64,000 nucleotides of DNA from Aurantibacter crassamenti (lineage in GTDB: Bacteria; Bacteroidota; Bacteroidia; Flavobacteriales; Flavobacteriaceae), in assembly GCF_016811105.1 (NCBI RefSeq), contig NZ_JAFBGM010000002.1:1178001-1242000 (forward strand), in the 5' to 3' direction. Below the pieces are notes generated by a model. That model worked only from the letters and a program-made list of their open reading frames with translations. It had not been told where the DNA came from and ran no database searches. Every line of letters begins with the position of its first letter. The stretch's first letter is position 1. Both the position numbers and the translations under genes were made by a program. Shown in pieces: positions 7,600-15,348 of the stretch.

Positions 7600-8502
7600 C
7601 TAATTGAGGGACAAATATAGCTGAATTATTACCAATTTTTCACTAGGAAATCCTTCTATAGTTGCCAATTCATTAAACGCTACAATTCCCCCGCTAGTAT
7701 CTCTATAATTAATAATTTTACGAGCCATATCATAATTAAAATACACCAGTTGTGTTAAATCATCAACAGAAGCTTCATTAATATTAATTTTATTAATAGT
7801 TGGTATTGACTTAATCTCGAACTGTTTAAAGACATTCTCTACAACTTCTGATTCAAGACCATAAACATGACTCAATTGTTCTTTTACCACAAAACCACCT
7901 AAGCGATCACGAAATTTCACAATTCGTGCAGACAACTTTTCCCCTATTCCATTAATTAATTTTAAATCTTCAGCCGTTGCTGTATTAAGGTCAGTTAATT
8001 TTACGTGCTTCTTTGTTACAGAAACTTTGACAACTTCCTTTTTTAAGGACGACTTATTATAATTCTTAGAATTCTGTTTCTTATTCTGGGTCCATTCTGG
8101 AAACTTGAAATAAGGGGCTATTGTTTGTAGTAGACTGTCTGATATTTTAGTGACTTGCTGAAATTCTTCTTTAGAATTCACATAACTATTTGTCTTCCGA
8201 AAGTTATGTAATCTATCAATTTCTTCAATTGACATTCCTAAAGTATATCCTTTATAGTCTGTAATAAAATTAGGATTGAATGGAAAAATTTTAATGGAAT
8301 CTTGCTGTACAGCATTTTTCTTTAGCGAATCTATTTGCGCTTGCATTAGAGGGTCTATATGAAGGGCTTTTACAACATTATCCGAAGAAAAACGCATCCA
8401 AAGAAAATAACCTAATTGAAGCAAAACAATGAAAAGTAGTAAAAAGAAAATCCCACTTCGTTCTTGCTTATTGAACTTGAAGTGAGATTTTATTTTTTCC
8501 AC
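7600..8502 (-). CDS. Helix-hairpin-helix (ComEA-like) membrane-anchored protein
   Basis: 300 residues. One N-terminal membrane segment (SGIFFLLLFIVLLQLGYFLW, about 17-36) is followed by a linker and repeated HhH units. The clearest is LNTATAEDLKLINGIGEKLS, followed by NINEASVDDLTQLVYFNYDM. These resemble the DNA-binding HhH of ComEA, but here there are several and the protein is longer, as in many Bacteroidota. A role in DNA uptake or binding is an inference. It lies between the symporter and acyl-CoA dehydrogenase genes with short gaps (15 and 12 bp). Confidence 0.8.
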   Translation of the reverse strand: MEKIKSHFKFNKQERSGIFFLLLFIVLLQLGYFLWMRFSSDNVVKALHIDPLMQAQIDSLKKNAVQQDSIKIFPFNPNFITDYKGYTLGMSIEEIDRLHNFRKTNSYVNSKEEFQQVTKISDSLLQTIAPYFKFPEWTQNKKQNSKNYNKSSLKKEVVKVSVTKKHVKLTDLNTATAEDLKLINGIGEKLSARIVKFRDRLGGFVVKEQLSHVYGLESEVVENVFKQFEIKSIPTINKININEASVDDLTQLVYFNYDMARKIINYRDTSGGIVAFNELATIEGFPSEKLVIIQLYLSLN

Positions 8503-8517
8503 GAAATCAAATAATAA

Positions 8518-10218
8518 TTAGTCTTCTATTGCATCAGTTTTTAATTTGATAGCATCTAGATATCGATTCAGCTGTTTTTTCACCACAGGATAAAGGAAGA
8601 AAAGCCCTATCATATTTGGAAATACCATTGCAAAAATCATAGCATCTGAAAATGCCCAAATGGAGCCCATACTTGCTGCAGCGCCAATAACAACGAAAAT
8701 TAGAAACAAAAACTTATAGGTTAAATCTGCAACTTTACCTCGTCCGAAAAGAAACTTCCAAGATTGTAGTCCGTAATACGACCATGAAATCATGGTAGAA
8801 ACAGCGAATAACACCACAGCAATTGTCAAGAATATATTAGAATAAGGTATGTATTCTGCAAATGCCTTTGCTGTTATACCAGCTCCCTGTACAACTTCAT
8901 TACCAATCATAACAGCTCCACTACCATCAGTACTTACATCAGCACCATATTCAAAGTAGCCACCGAAATTAAAAATTACAATAACTAGCGCAGTCATTGT
9001 ACAGATAAGTACCGTATCAATAAAAGGTTCAAGTAATGCCACAAGCCCTTCACTAGCAGAATACTTTGTACGTACTGCAGAGTGTGCTATGGAAGCAGAA
9101 CCAGCACCAGCTTCGTTAGAAAAAGCTGCTCTTTTGAATCCTACTAATAGAACACCAATTATACCCCCTACTCCAATTGCCTTAGGGTTAAATGCTTCTG
9201 TTATAATTAAAGAAACCGCATCATCAATTAATGTAAAATTGCTTAGAATGATATACAAACAAGCCACAACATACATTACTGCCATAAATGGGACCACTTT
9301 TTCCGTTACTTGGGCAATACGTTTAATACCACCGATAATAATAATACCAACCAATATTGCTAACACTATTCCGACTATTGCACCAGCTGCAGTACTTTGC
9401 CAGTTAAACAATTCTTTTAAAACAATAGTTGCCTGATTAGATTGGGCTGCGTTTCCGCCACCGAATGAACCACCAATACAGAAAATTGCGAATATAACAG
9501 CAGCAACTTTACCAACTTTCTTAAAGCCTTTAGCTTTTAATCCTTTACTGATATAGTACATGGGCCCACCATAAACAGTACCATCTTCACCAACATCTCT
9601 GTATTGTACGCCTAACGTACATTCAACAAATTTGGTAGACATACCCAAAAGACCACAAATAATCATCCAAAAAGTAGCACCTGGCCCACCTAGAGCAATT
9701 GCTAAAGCAACACCTGCTATATTACCGTTACCTACGGTACCAGAAACAGCAGTTGCCAAAGCCTGAAAGTGACTCACTTCGCCATCAGAACTTTCATCTC
9801 GAATAGTATCGACAATATCACCATCAACAGCGAGATTATCTTCCATTTTTACGAGATGCTCTTCTATATCTACATTTGATAAATCTTGCCCTTGTGCGAT
9901 ACCATCTTCCCCATACAATTCTTTTGCACCATGCTTTTCAATATCTTCATACTTACCTCGAACCGTATTTATCGCTTTACCAAAAAATCGAACATTCGGA
10001 AAACCAAAATATATTGTAAAAAACAAAGCACTAGCAACCAACAACACTAAAACAAAAGGAATATCAGGATCTTGCCAAATATTAAAGAAGATAACAGCAG
10101 AAAAGAAATCGGAAACTGGCTTAAAAGCCTCATCGATTTTTTCATCCAATCCTTGTTCCTGAGCAAATGTTAAAACAGGAAATAAAAGAGTGAAAATTGT
10201 AAGAAGTTTATACTTCAT
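8518..10218 (-). CDS. Alanine/glycine:cation symporter (AGCS family)
   Basis: 566 residues. A cleavable-looking signal (MKYKLLTIFTLLFPVLTFAQ) is followed by about ten membrane segments. Family signatures include GNGNIAGVALAIALGGPGA, GGPMYYISKGLKAKGFKK and FSNEAGAGSASIAHSAV. It would import alanine or glycine with Na+ across the inner membrane. A hydrophilic insert of about 70 residues (about 82-150) lies between the first two membrane segments and carries many acidic residues, which is longer than in E. coli or Bacillus homologues. Upstream is a 10 bp direct repeat that may be an operator. Confidence 0.92.
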   Translation of the reverse strand: MKYKLLTIFTLLFPVLTFAQEQGLDEKIDEAFKPVSDFFSAVIFFNIWQDPDIPFVLVLLVASALFFTIYFGFPNVRFFGKAINTVRGKYEDIEKHGAKELYGEDGIAQGQDLSNVDIEEHLVKMEDNLAVDGDIVDTIRDESSDGEVSHFQALATAVSGTVGNGNIAGVALAIALGGPGATFWMIICGLLGMSTKFVECTLGVQYRDVGEDGTVYGGPMYYISKGLKAKGFKKVGKVAAVIFAIFCIGGSFGGGNAAQSNQATIVLKELFNWQSTAAGAIVGIVLAILVGIIIIGGIKRIAQVTEKVVPFMAVMYVVACLYIILSNFTLIDDAVSLIITEAFNPKAIGVGGIIGVLLVGFKRAAFSNEAGAGSASIAHSAVRTKYSASEGLVALLEPFIDTVLICTMTALVIVIFNFGGYFEYGADVSTDGSGAVMIGNEVVQGAGITAKAFAEYIPYSNIFLTIAVVLFAVSTMISWSYYGLQSWKFLFGRGKVADLTYKFLFLIFVVIGAAASMGSIWAFSDAMIFAMVFPNMIGLFFLYPVVKKQLNRYLDAIKLKTDAIED

Positions 10219-10284
10219 AGTATATTTATTTGGTTTAATTTAAAAGTTTGTTGGGCGACAATATCCTAAAAATAAGCATCAGAA

Positions 10285-10306
10285 TCAAGTATTACTTCAA
10301 GTATTA
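10285..10306. repeat. Direct repeat upstream of the AGCS symporter
   Basis: TCAAGTATTA occurs twice with a 2 bp spacer (10285-10294 and 10297-10306), one helical turn plus about 1.5 bp centre to centre. It lies 67 bp upstream of the symporter start and may be a tandem protein-binding site. Confidence 0.45.
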
Positions 10307-10320
10307 ACTAATTATAGATT

Positions 10321-11328
10321 TTATTCAATTTTAAACATTTGGTTGAGATTTTTTATCTGCTCAGGATTACCCAATACAATTACCTTACTTTTAGATTCTA
10401 ATTTTAAGTCTGGCCCAGGGTTAATAACATATTTTCCATTTGGAGAAATATAACCAATTATTGTACAACCCGTTCTTTTTCTTAAGTCTAAGTCGTTAAT
10501 AGAACTGCAGTCCATATTACCAATAAGTTCTTCAATCTCCACTACTTCTAAATTAGCTGTGCCATCAGTAACATTTGAAATTCGATCCATAAAATCAATT
10601 AAATCGGGATTTACAACCAATGCAGCCATATGATCACCGCCAACTTTGTCTGGCATTATCACCTTATCTGCACCTGCCAAACGTAATTTTTTTTGCGAGT
10701 TAATTTGAGAGGCTCTACTAATAATAAATAATTTTTGATTCAACTGTTTAGCGGATAATACAACAAATAGATTATCTGTATCTTCGGGTAAAGCTGCAAT
10801 AAGGTAATTTGCTTTTTCGATACCAGCTTGCATTAAAACCATATCATCATTTGCATCTCCCTCCACGAAAAGAAAATCCTCTTCAAATTTTTCTATTACA
10901 CTTTTATCTTGTTCAATTACAACAAACGAACGCTCATAATTTGCAAGGCTAATTGCAGCCTGCGAACCATTTCTTCCAAAACCACAGATTATTGTATGAC
11001 CAGTTAATGCTTTAATTTTATTCTTCACTCTTTTTTTCTTAAGTATTTGTAAAGTGTTTTTTCCAAGAATATATTCGGTAATTACCGCAATAGCAAATCC
11101 TATAATAAAAACACTAGTTATAATTAATAAAACTGTAAATATTTTTGCAGAATCGCCTAAAGGATGAACTTCATTAAAACCTACCGTTGTTATAGTTATG
11201 ATTGTCATATAAAAGGCATCAAGCCAATCGAAATCATAAATAAAATGATAACCAAATAAACCAATAAACATTACTGAAACCAGTAAAAAAATCGCCAAGT
11301 ATATTTTAGAACGAAATAGTTTAAACAT
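10321..11328 (-). CDS. Potassium channel with RCK (TrkA-N/TrkA-C) domains
   Basis: 335 residues from the ATG at 11328. Two membrane helices flank a pore loop with selectivity filter TTVGF (TIITITTVGFNEVHP). A Rossmann RCK_N domain follows (IICGFGRNGSQAAISLA, GDANDDMVLMQAGIEKANY) and then an RCK_C domain. This is the MthK-like two-TM architecture, with the cytoplasmic ring gated by ligands such as Ca2+ or nucleotides. An in-frame TTG at 11340 is less likely, because the ATG start leaves a 1 nt gap to the preceding PspC gene and suggests translational coupling. Confidence 0.92.
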   Translation of the reverse strand: MFKLFRSKIYLAIFLLVSVMFIGLFGYHFIYDFDWLDAFYMTIITITTVGFNEVHPLGDSAKIFTVLLIITSVFIIGFAIAVITEYILGKNTLQILKKKRVKNKIKALTGHTIICGFGRNGSQAAISLANYERSFVVIEQDKSVIEKFEEDFLFVEGDANDDMVLMQAGIEKANYLIAALPEDTDNLFVVLSAKQLNQKLFIISRASQINSQKKLRLAGADKVIMPDKVGGDHMAALVVNPDLIDFMDRISNVTDGTANLEVVEIEELIGNMDCSSINDLDLRKRTGCTIIGYISPNGKYVINPGPDLKLESKSKVIVLGNPEQIKNLNQMFKIE

Positions 11329-11329
11329 A

Positions 11330-11557
11330 TTATAGGTCAAAAACTGAGGTTCTTTTGGTATAAATCAAATCTTTAATTTTAAGCAAAAATGTAAGAAATA
11401 GATAAAGAGCAAAACCAAAACCCAAAGTTGCAAAGGTCAGATAAATGAATGATGTTCTAACCACTCTTGCTCTGATTCCCATGCGATCAGCGATTCGCCG
11501 ACACACCTCGAAGCCTCGTTTTTGAAAGTAATAAAGTATATTATAGAAAAAATTCAT
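11330..11557 (-). CDS. PspC-domain membrane protein
   Basis: 75 residues. The N-terminal half (FEVCRRIADRMGIRARVVRTSFIYLT) matches the PspC motif, and a membrane helix follows (FIYLTFATLGFGFALYLFLTFLL). PspC domains are found in phage-shock regulators and small envelope proteins. Flavobacterial PspC proteins are often linked to the DUF2851 gene, which here lies 9 bp upstream. The stop is 1 nt from the channel ATG, so the three genes probably form one transcript. Confidence 0.85.
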   Translation of the reverse strand: MNFFYNILYYFQKRGFEVCRRIADRMGIRARVVRTSFIYLTFATLGFGFALYLFLTFLLKIKDLIYTKRTSVFDL

Positions 11558-11566
11558 TCTTTAAAG

Positions 11567-12850
11567 CTAACTATTTCCTTTTAATAATTCAGCACCTACC
11601 GCACATTGCAAACACCTATTTTTTGAACAATACTCATTATACAATTGTATGATAGCTTGACTATCACCCGCATTTTTAATATTTACTTTCAACATTTTAT
11701 AGTTTGAAACTATAGTATTTTCTTCTGATTTTAAATGCGATATTAGCTGTTGAATTTCCTCATCAACAACCTTACCTAGATACTTAGCATGACTAAATTT
11801 TATAGGTAAAATGGTATTCACAATCAAAAGATCAATAAATTTCTTGGTTAATCTTTTGGGGTTCTTTTTTGACAATTTACCAAATGTGTAATGGTTAGTC
11901 CAGTATTCACTGGCTTTTATATTGAACAAACGATACATCTCAGACAAGTCATTACAATTAATTAGAACACTAAAAAGGTTTTGATGCTTAGAATACAGAC
12001 TCGCCAATTGAGAAAGTCGAATTGTTGGGAAATTTGAAGGTCTTAATTTAAAGAATTCAGGTTTTTGAACCGCAGCTTCTTGTAATTCAAATTTCTTCTT
12101 TTGAAACTGATATTCTTTTTTCAACTGAATGTAATAATCATCTACAATTGTATTCTTTTCTAACAAACTTGACATTCCGAAAAAAACACTTTCAAGAGCA
12201 AAGGTGTCGTTTCGAAGTTTTTTAAGTATTGAAAAATCTAAGGCATTTGCTAAACTCATAAAGGCTTGACCGTTTATTTTGAGTCCAAAGTTTTTAAGTA
12301 ACATTTTAAAAAGCACCTGCTCCCAATCATTATTTGATTCTTTCAATAAGACATATACCAAGTCCGATTTAGCTTCTAAACGCTCAAAAAACAAACGTTC
12401 TTTCCAATTATTCAATAAGAAATCATCTACAGAGGCTATCTCATTTTCACAATTTATAAATGATTTACCACTTTGGTTAAGTAGATTCTGATAGTTATTT
12501 AATAAATCTTGTGAAATATAATTTTTGAGCGCTACCGTGGGAATTTTTGTTCCATCACTTCTAAATATCTCCGAATCATCTTGCCAAACAACATGTAATA
12601 TTACATTATTGTAGTTAGAATCTTGTTGATGATTGTGAACATACCAATCAGAAGACTTCAAATGCATTTCTACATTACCAGCCCATAATTGATTACCAAT
12701 TTTAATTTTAGAATTGAAAAAATCAGGACCTGATTGATGATTATGAAGCCCTACATCAATAATAGTGACTGTTTCATTATCTGAAGTTATCAAATCTGCT
12801 AATTGCAGTTTTTTATACTTCCATATAAAATGTAAGAGGTCTTCGCGCAA
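11567..12850 (-). CDS. DUF2851 family protein
   Basis: 427 residues, cytoplasmic, no signal peptide or membrane segment. The N-terminus (MREDLLHFIWKYKKLQLADL, then VGLHNHQSGPDFFNSKIKIG) and the downstream LWAGNVEMHLKSSDWYVHNH are hallmarks of the DUF2851 family that is widespread in Bacteroidota. The C-terminus ends in a small Cys cluster (CSKNRCLQCAVGAELL) that may bind a metal. The conserved acidic/His residues in the first 90 residues look nuclease-like, but no function is established to my knowledge. First gene of an apparent operon with the PspC protein and K+ channel. Confidence 0.85.
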   Translation of the reverse strand: MREDLLHFIWKYKKLQLADLITSDNETVTIIDVGLHNHQSGPDFFNSKIKIGNQLWAGNVEMHLKSSDWYVHNHQQDSNYNNVILHVVWQDDSEIFRSDGTKIPTVALKNYISQDLLNNYQNLLNQSGKSFINCENEIASVDDFLLNNWKERLFFERLEAKSDLVYVLLKESNNDWEQVLFKMLLKNFGLKINGQAFMSLANALDFSILKKLRNDTFALESVFFGMSSLLEKNTIVDDYYIQLKKEYQFQKKKFELQEAAVQKPEFFKLRPSNFPTIRLSQLASLYSKHQNLFSVLINCNDLSEMYRLFNIKASEYWTNHYTFGKLSKKNPKRLTKKFIDLLIVNTILPIKFSHAKYLGKVVDEEIQQLISHLKSEENTIVSNYKMLKVNIKNAGDSQAIIQLYNEYCSKNRCLQCAVGAELLKGNS

Positions 12851-12952
12851 TGTACATTGGTTTGGTATACAATAGTTTTATTTCAAAAATCAAACAGTCA
12901 ATAAAACTGACCGTAATTTTTAAAACTACCAACCTTAATTATTTACACAGCT

Positions 12953-13264
12953 CTATTCAGCTACTTCCCCTTCCCAATTCATAAACCCACCTTCTAGATT
13001 ATAGGCGTTTTCAATACCAAGGCTATTTAAAATGGCACAAGCTTGGCCACTTCTATTACCGCTTCTGCAGTAAACATAGTAGTTTTTACTTTTATCTAGT
13101 TTTTCAACTTTATCCATGAATTCTTGACCCAGATAAATATCAATATTTATTGAATTCGGAATATACCCATCTTCTACTTCCTCTGGTGTACGAACATCCA
13201 GTATAATAGCGTTTTGATCCTCATTCAATTGGTCTTCCCACTCGTTTTGTGATAAATCTGACAT
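12953..13264 (-). CDS. Single-domain rhodanese-like protein
   Basis: 103 residues. The rhodanese fold is shown by ILDVRTPEEVEDGYIPNSIN and the active-site loop VYCRSGNRSGQA with the catalytic Cys. It could carry sulfane sulfur as a persulfide; the physiological partner is unknown. It has its own -7 box (13291-13298) and is divergent from marR. Confidence 0.93.
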   Translation of the reverse strand: MSDLSQNEWEDQLNEDQNAIILDVRTPEEVEDGYIPNSINIDIYLGQEFMDKVEKLDKSKNYYVYCRSGNRSGQACAILNSLGIENAYNLEGGFMNWEGEVAE

Positions 13265-13277
13265 AACTTTTACTGTT

Positions 13278-13298
13278 GAATTTTAAAATTCAAAAATA
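13278..13298 (-). promoter_or_regulatory. Promoter of rhodanese gene with adjacent palindrome
   Basis: TATTTTTG on the minus strand (13291-13298) matches the -7 consensus. A perfect 14 bp palindrome GAATTTTAAAATTC (13278-13291) abuts it in the transcribed leader. Confidence 0.45.
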
Positions 13299-13380
13299 CG
13301 GTATTTGTAGCAAAAGGTGTTTGAAAAATTATTTAACAAACATTTAGCGAAACTATTCTAAAATAAACCAAATACAGTTA

Positions 13381-13397
13381 TACATTTGTATATACAA
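13381..13397 (+). promoter_or_regulatory. marR -7 box overlapped by a perfect palindrome
   Basis: TACATTTG (13381-13388) is a Bacteroidota -7 box. The 12 bp palindrome TTGTATATACAA (13386-13397) overlaps it and ends 13 bp before the marR start codon. TTG-N6-CAA is of the type bound by MarR dimers, so autorepression is likely. Confidence 0.6.
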
Positions 13398-13410
13398 TTG
13401 TTGTAGATAC

Positions 13411-13857
13411 ATGAATGTAGAGAAAATCATAAAAACCGAAACGGAAATTCCATTAATTCCGAGAACATTGATTCATTTAACATTGGTTAATGCGAAGATT
13501 ACTGAAATTTTTGCATCAGCCTTAAAGCCGCATGATATATCAATTCAACAGTTTAATGTACTTAGAATATTAAGAGGACAAAAGGGTAAGCCCTCAAACC
13601 TTTCAACGCTGAACGAGCGAATGGTGACAAAAATGAGTAATACAACTAGACTGGTTGATAAGCTTTTATCAAAAGGCTATGTAGACAGAATAGTATGCCC
13701 CTCAAATCGCCGAAAAGTTGAAATTAATATTACTAAAGATGGATTAAAGGCCCTTAAATTTATGGATGCCGAAATGGAAAAAGCAAATGACTTTATTGTA
13801 CAAGATTTGACCGAACAAGATCTTAAACAATTAAATAATTTATTGAATAAATTTTAA
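13411..13857 (+). CDS. MarR family transcriptional regulator
   Basis: 148 residues. The winged-helix region is seen in ISIQQFNVLRILRGQKGK, a recognition-helix segment (TKMSNTTRLVDKLLSKGYVD) and the wing (RIVCPSNRRKVEINITKDG). MarR proteins bind palindromes as dimers and are released by small ligands or thiol oxidation. It is followed 18 bp later by a nitroreductase and then a YceI gene, which are probable targets. A palindrome sits over its own promoter. Confidence 0.92.
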   Translation: MNVEKIIKTETEIPLIPRTLIHLTLVNAKITEIFASALKPHDISIQQFNVLRILRGQKGKPSNLSTLNERMVTKMSNTTRLVDKLLSKGYVDRIVCPSNRRKVEINITKDGLKALKFMDAEMEKANDFIVQDLTEQDLKQLNNLLNKF

Positions 13858-13875
13858 CCTTGAATTTTAACTAAT

Positions 13876-14505
13876 ATGAATATTATAGAAGACCTTAACT
13901 GGCGTTATGCCACGAAGAAATTTGATGATTCGAAAAAAATATCAAATGACGATATAGACACCTTACTAGAGACAGTAAGATTGAGCGCATCTTCATACGG
14001 TTTACAACCGTATCAAGTTTTGGTAATCACCAATGATGAATTGCGCGAAAAATTAAAATCTGCTTCATGGGGGCAATCACAAATTACTGATGCCTCACAT
14101 CTTATTATATTTGCTAATAAGGCAGATTTCGGTAATGAATTGGTAGATGATTATTTAGAAAATGTTGCTGAAACTCGAAACTTAAAACTTGATTCTCTAA
14201 ATCAGTATGGTGAATTTATGAAATCGAAACTTGGCATGCTTTCTGAAGTAGACAAAAAGAATTGGACAGCAAAACAAACCTATATTGCACTAGGAAACTT
14301 ATTATCTGCAGCGGCAACGTTAAAAATTGATTCATGCCCAATGGAAGGTTTTGATGCCAAAGAATATAATAAAATATTAGATTTAGACAAGAAAAATTTG
14401 AACGCATCAGTGGTAATAACATTAGGGTATCGATCTGAAGAAGACGAAACACAACACTATAAAAAAGTTCGTAAATCGAACGAAGAACTATTTATACAAC
14501 TATAA
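13876..14505 (+). CDS. NAD(P)H-dependent oxidoreductase, nitroreductase family
   Basis: 209 residues. Starts MNIIEDLNWRYATKKFDDSK, with the FMN-binding RYATKKF motif of NfsB-like enzymes, and has VRLSASSYGLQPYQVLVI and IDSCPMEGFDAKEYN further along. It should use FMN to reduce nitro compounds or quinones. It lies 18 bp after marR and 35 bp before yceI, suggesting a small stress or detoxification operon under MarR control. Confidence 0.92.
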   Translation: MNIIEDLNWRYATKKFDDSKKISNDDIDTLLETVRLSASSYGLQPYQVLVITNDELREKLKSASWGQSQITDASHLIIFANKADFGNELVDDYLENVAETRNLKLDSLNQYGEFMKSKLGMLSEVDKKNWTAKQTYIALGNLLSAAATLKIDSCPMEGFDAKEYNKILDLDKKNLNASVVITLGYRSEEDETQHYKKVRKSNEELFIQL

Positions 14506-14540
14506 TTAATAAAATCATTAACTAGTAAACATTTAAAATT

Positions 14541-15119
14541 ATGAAAAAAGGAATATTAAGTTTAGCATTCGCTATGGTTTTCGGATTAACTGCAACTGCT
14601 ACTGAGCCAATTGACGGCGAAAAAAAAGAAATAAAAACTGAAGCAAGTTCTATCACTTGGAAAGCCTATAAAGTAGCTGGTGGCCATGAAGGCACAGTAG
14701 CGCTTAAATCTGGTCATTTATTATTTGATGGCAAAAAACTAACAGGCGGTGAATTTGTTGTAGATATGCCAACATTAGTATCAACTGATGTTCAAGGTGA
14801 AATGAAAGGTAAATTAGAAGGTCACTTAAAATCAGATGACTTTTTCGGAGTTGAAAATCATAAAACTTCAAAATTAATTATCACAAGTGTTAAACCTTTT
14901 AATGATAAATCTTATACAGTAACTGGAGATTTAACTATAAAAGGTATTACAAAACCTATAACTTTTGTAATTTCACTTTATGAAAACAAGGCGATGGCTA
15001 CTTTAAAAGTAGATCGTACCAAATATGATATTAAATACAGATCTGGTAATTTCTTTGAAAACCTTGGTGATAAAACAATTTACGATGAATTCGACCTTGT
15101 TGTCGATTTAGCATATTAA
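14541..15119 (+). CDS. YceI family periplasmic lipid-binding-like protein
   Basis: 192 residues with a signal peptide (MKKGILSLAFAMVFGLTATA). The YceI lipocalin-like domain follows: SSITWKAYKVAGGHEGTVAL at the start, SDDFFGVENHKTSKLIITSV in the middle, and the TVTGDLTIKGITKPI strand. YceI proteins bind polyisoprenoids in the periplasm; the ligand here is unknown. Last gene of the marR unit, followed by a terminator. Confidence 0.93.
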   Translation: MKKGILSLAFAMVFGLTATATEPIDGEKKEIKTEASSITWKAYKVAGGHEGTVALKSGHLLFDGKKLTGGEFVVDMPTLVSTDVQGEMKGKLEGHLKSDDFFGVENHKTSKLIITSVKPFNDKSYTVTGDLTIKGITKPITFVISLYENKAMATLKVDRTKYDIKYRSGNFFENLGDKTIYDEFDLVVDLAY

Positions 15120-15121
15120 GT

Positions 15122-15173
15122 AAACTTGACCTCACAAGTTTAACCCCGTTTCTTTATTGAGACGGGGTTTTTT
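15122..15173 (+). terminator. Tandem hairpins ending the marR-yceI unit
   Basis: A first hairpin (AAACTTG/CAAGTTT, 15122-15141) is followed at once by an intrinsic terminator: AACCCCGTTTC, loop TTTATT, GAGACGGGGTT and a T6 run (15142-15173). The second is a strong terminator separating yceI from the trp operon. Confidence 0.92.
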
Positions 15174-15184
15174 ATTTGAATTAA

Positions 15185-15215
15185 TTTGCAAGTTTAAAAA
15201 TGATTTATATATTTG
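15185..15215 (+). promoter_or_regulatory. Promoter of the trp operon
   Basis: TTTG (15185-15188) and TATATTTG (15208-15215) are spaced by 19 bp, matching the Bacteroidota -33/-7 consensus. Transcription would start near 15220, almost at the first ATG of the leader peptide. Confidence 0.75.
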
Positions 15216-15220
15216 AAGCA

Positions 15221-15277
15221 ATGAATATTTACATGACAAAAATATGGTGGTGGAGCAACTCTCGAAAAAAATCGTGA
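15221..15277 (+). CDS. trpL: trp operon leader peptide
   Basis: 18 codons reading MNIYMTKIWWWSNSRKKS and then a stop. Three consecutive Trp codons (15245-15253) are the classic sign of a ribosome-stalling leader peptide. A second start, Met5 at 15233, would give 14 codons and a leader of about 13 nt. If Met1 is used, the transcript is essentially leaderless. A hairpin can form just after the Trp codons (CTCTCG/CGTGAG with one mismatch) and the terminator follows 28 nt after the stop. This matches the general design of the Bacteroid-trp leader motif described for this phylum. Confidence 0.88.
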   Translation: MNIYMTKIWWWSNSRKKS

Positions 15278-15305
15278 GCTGAGCATCATTATAGTCAAAC
15301 TATAT

Positions 15306-15334
15306 AAGGCCTGTCTTCACGACAGGCCTTTTTT
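15306..15334 (+). terminator. trp attenuator terminator
   Basis: A perfect 10 bp stem AAGGCCTGTC/GACAGGCCTT with loop TTCAC runs into a T-tract (to 15334). It lies between trpL and trpE. A smaller hairpin TATAGT-caa-ACTATA (15290-15304) lies just upstream. I could not derive a unique antiterminator pairing by eye. Confidence 0.92.
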
Positions 15335-15348
15335 AATTAATGCGATTT

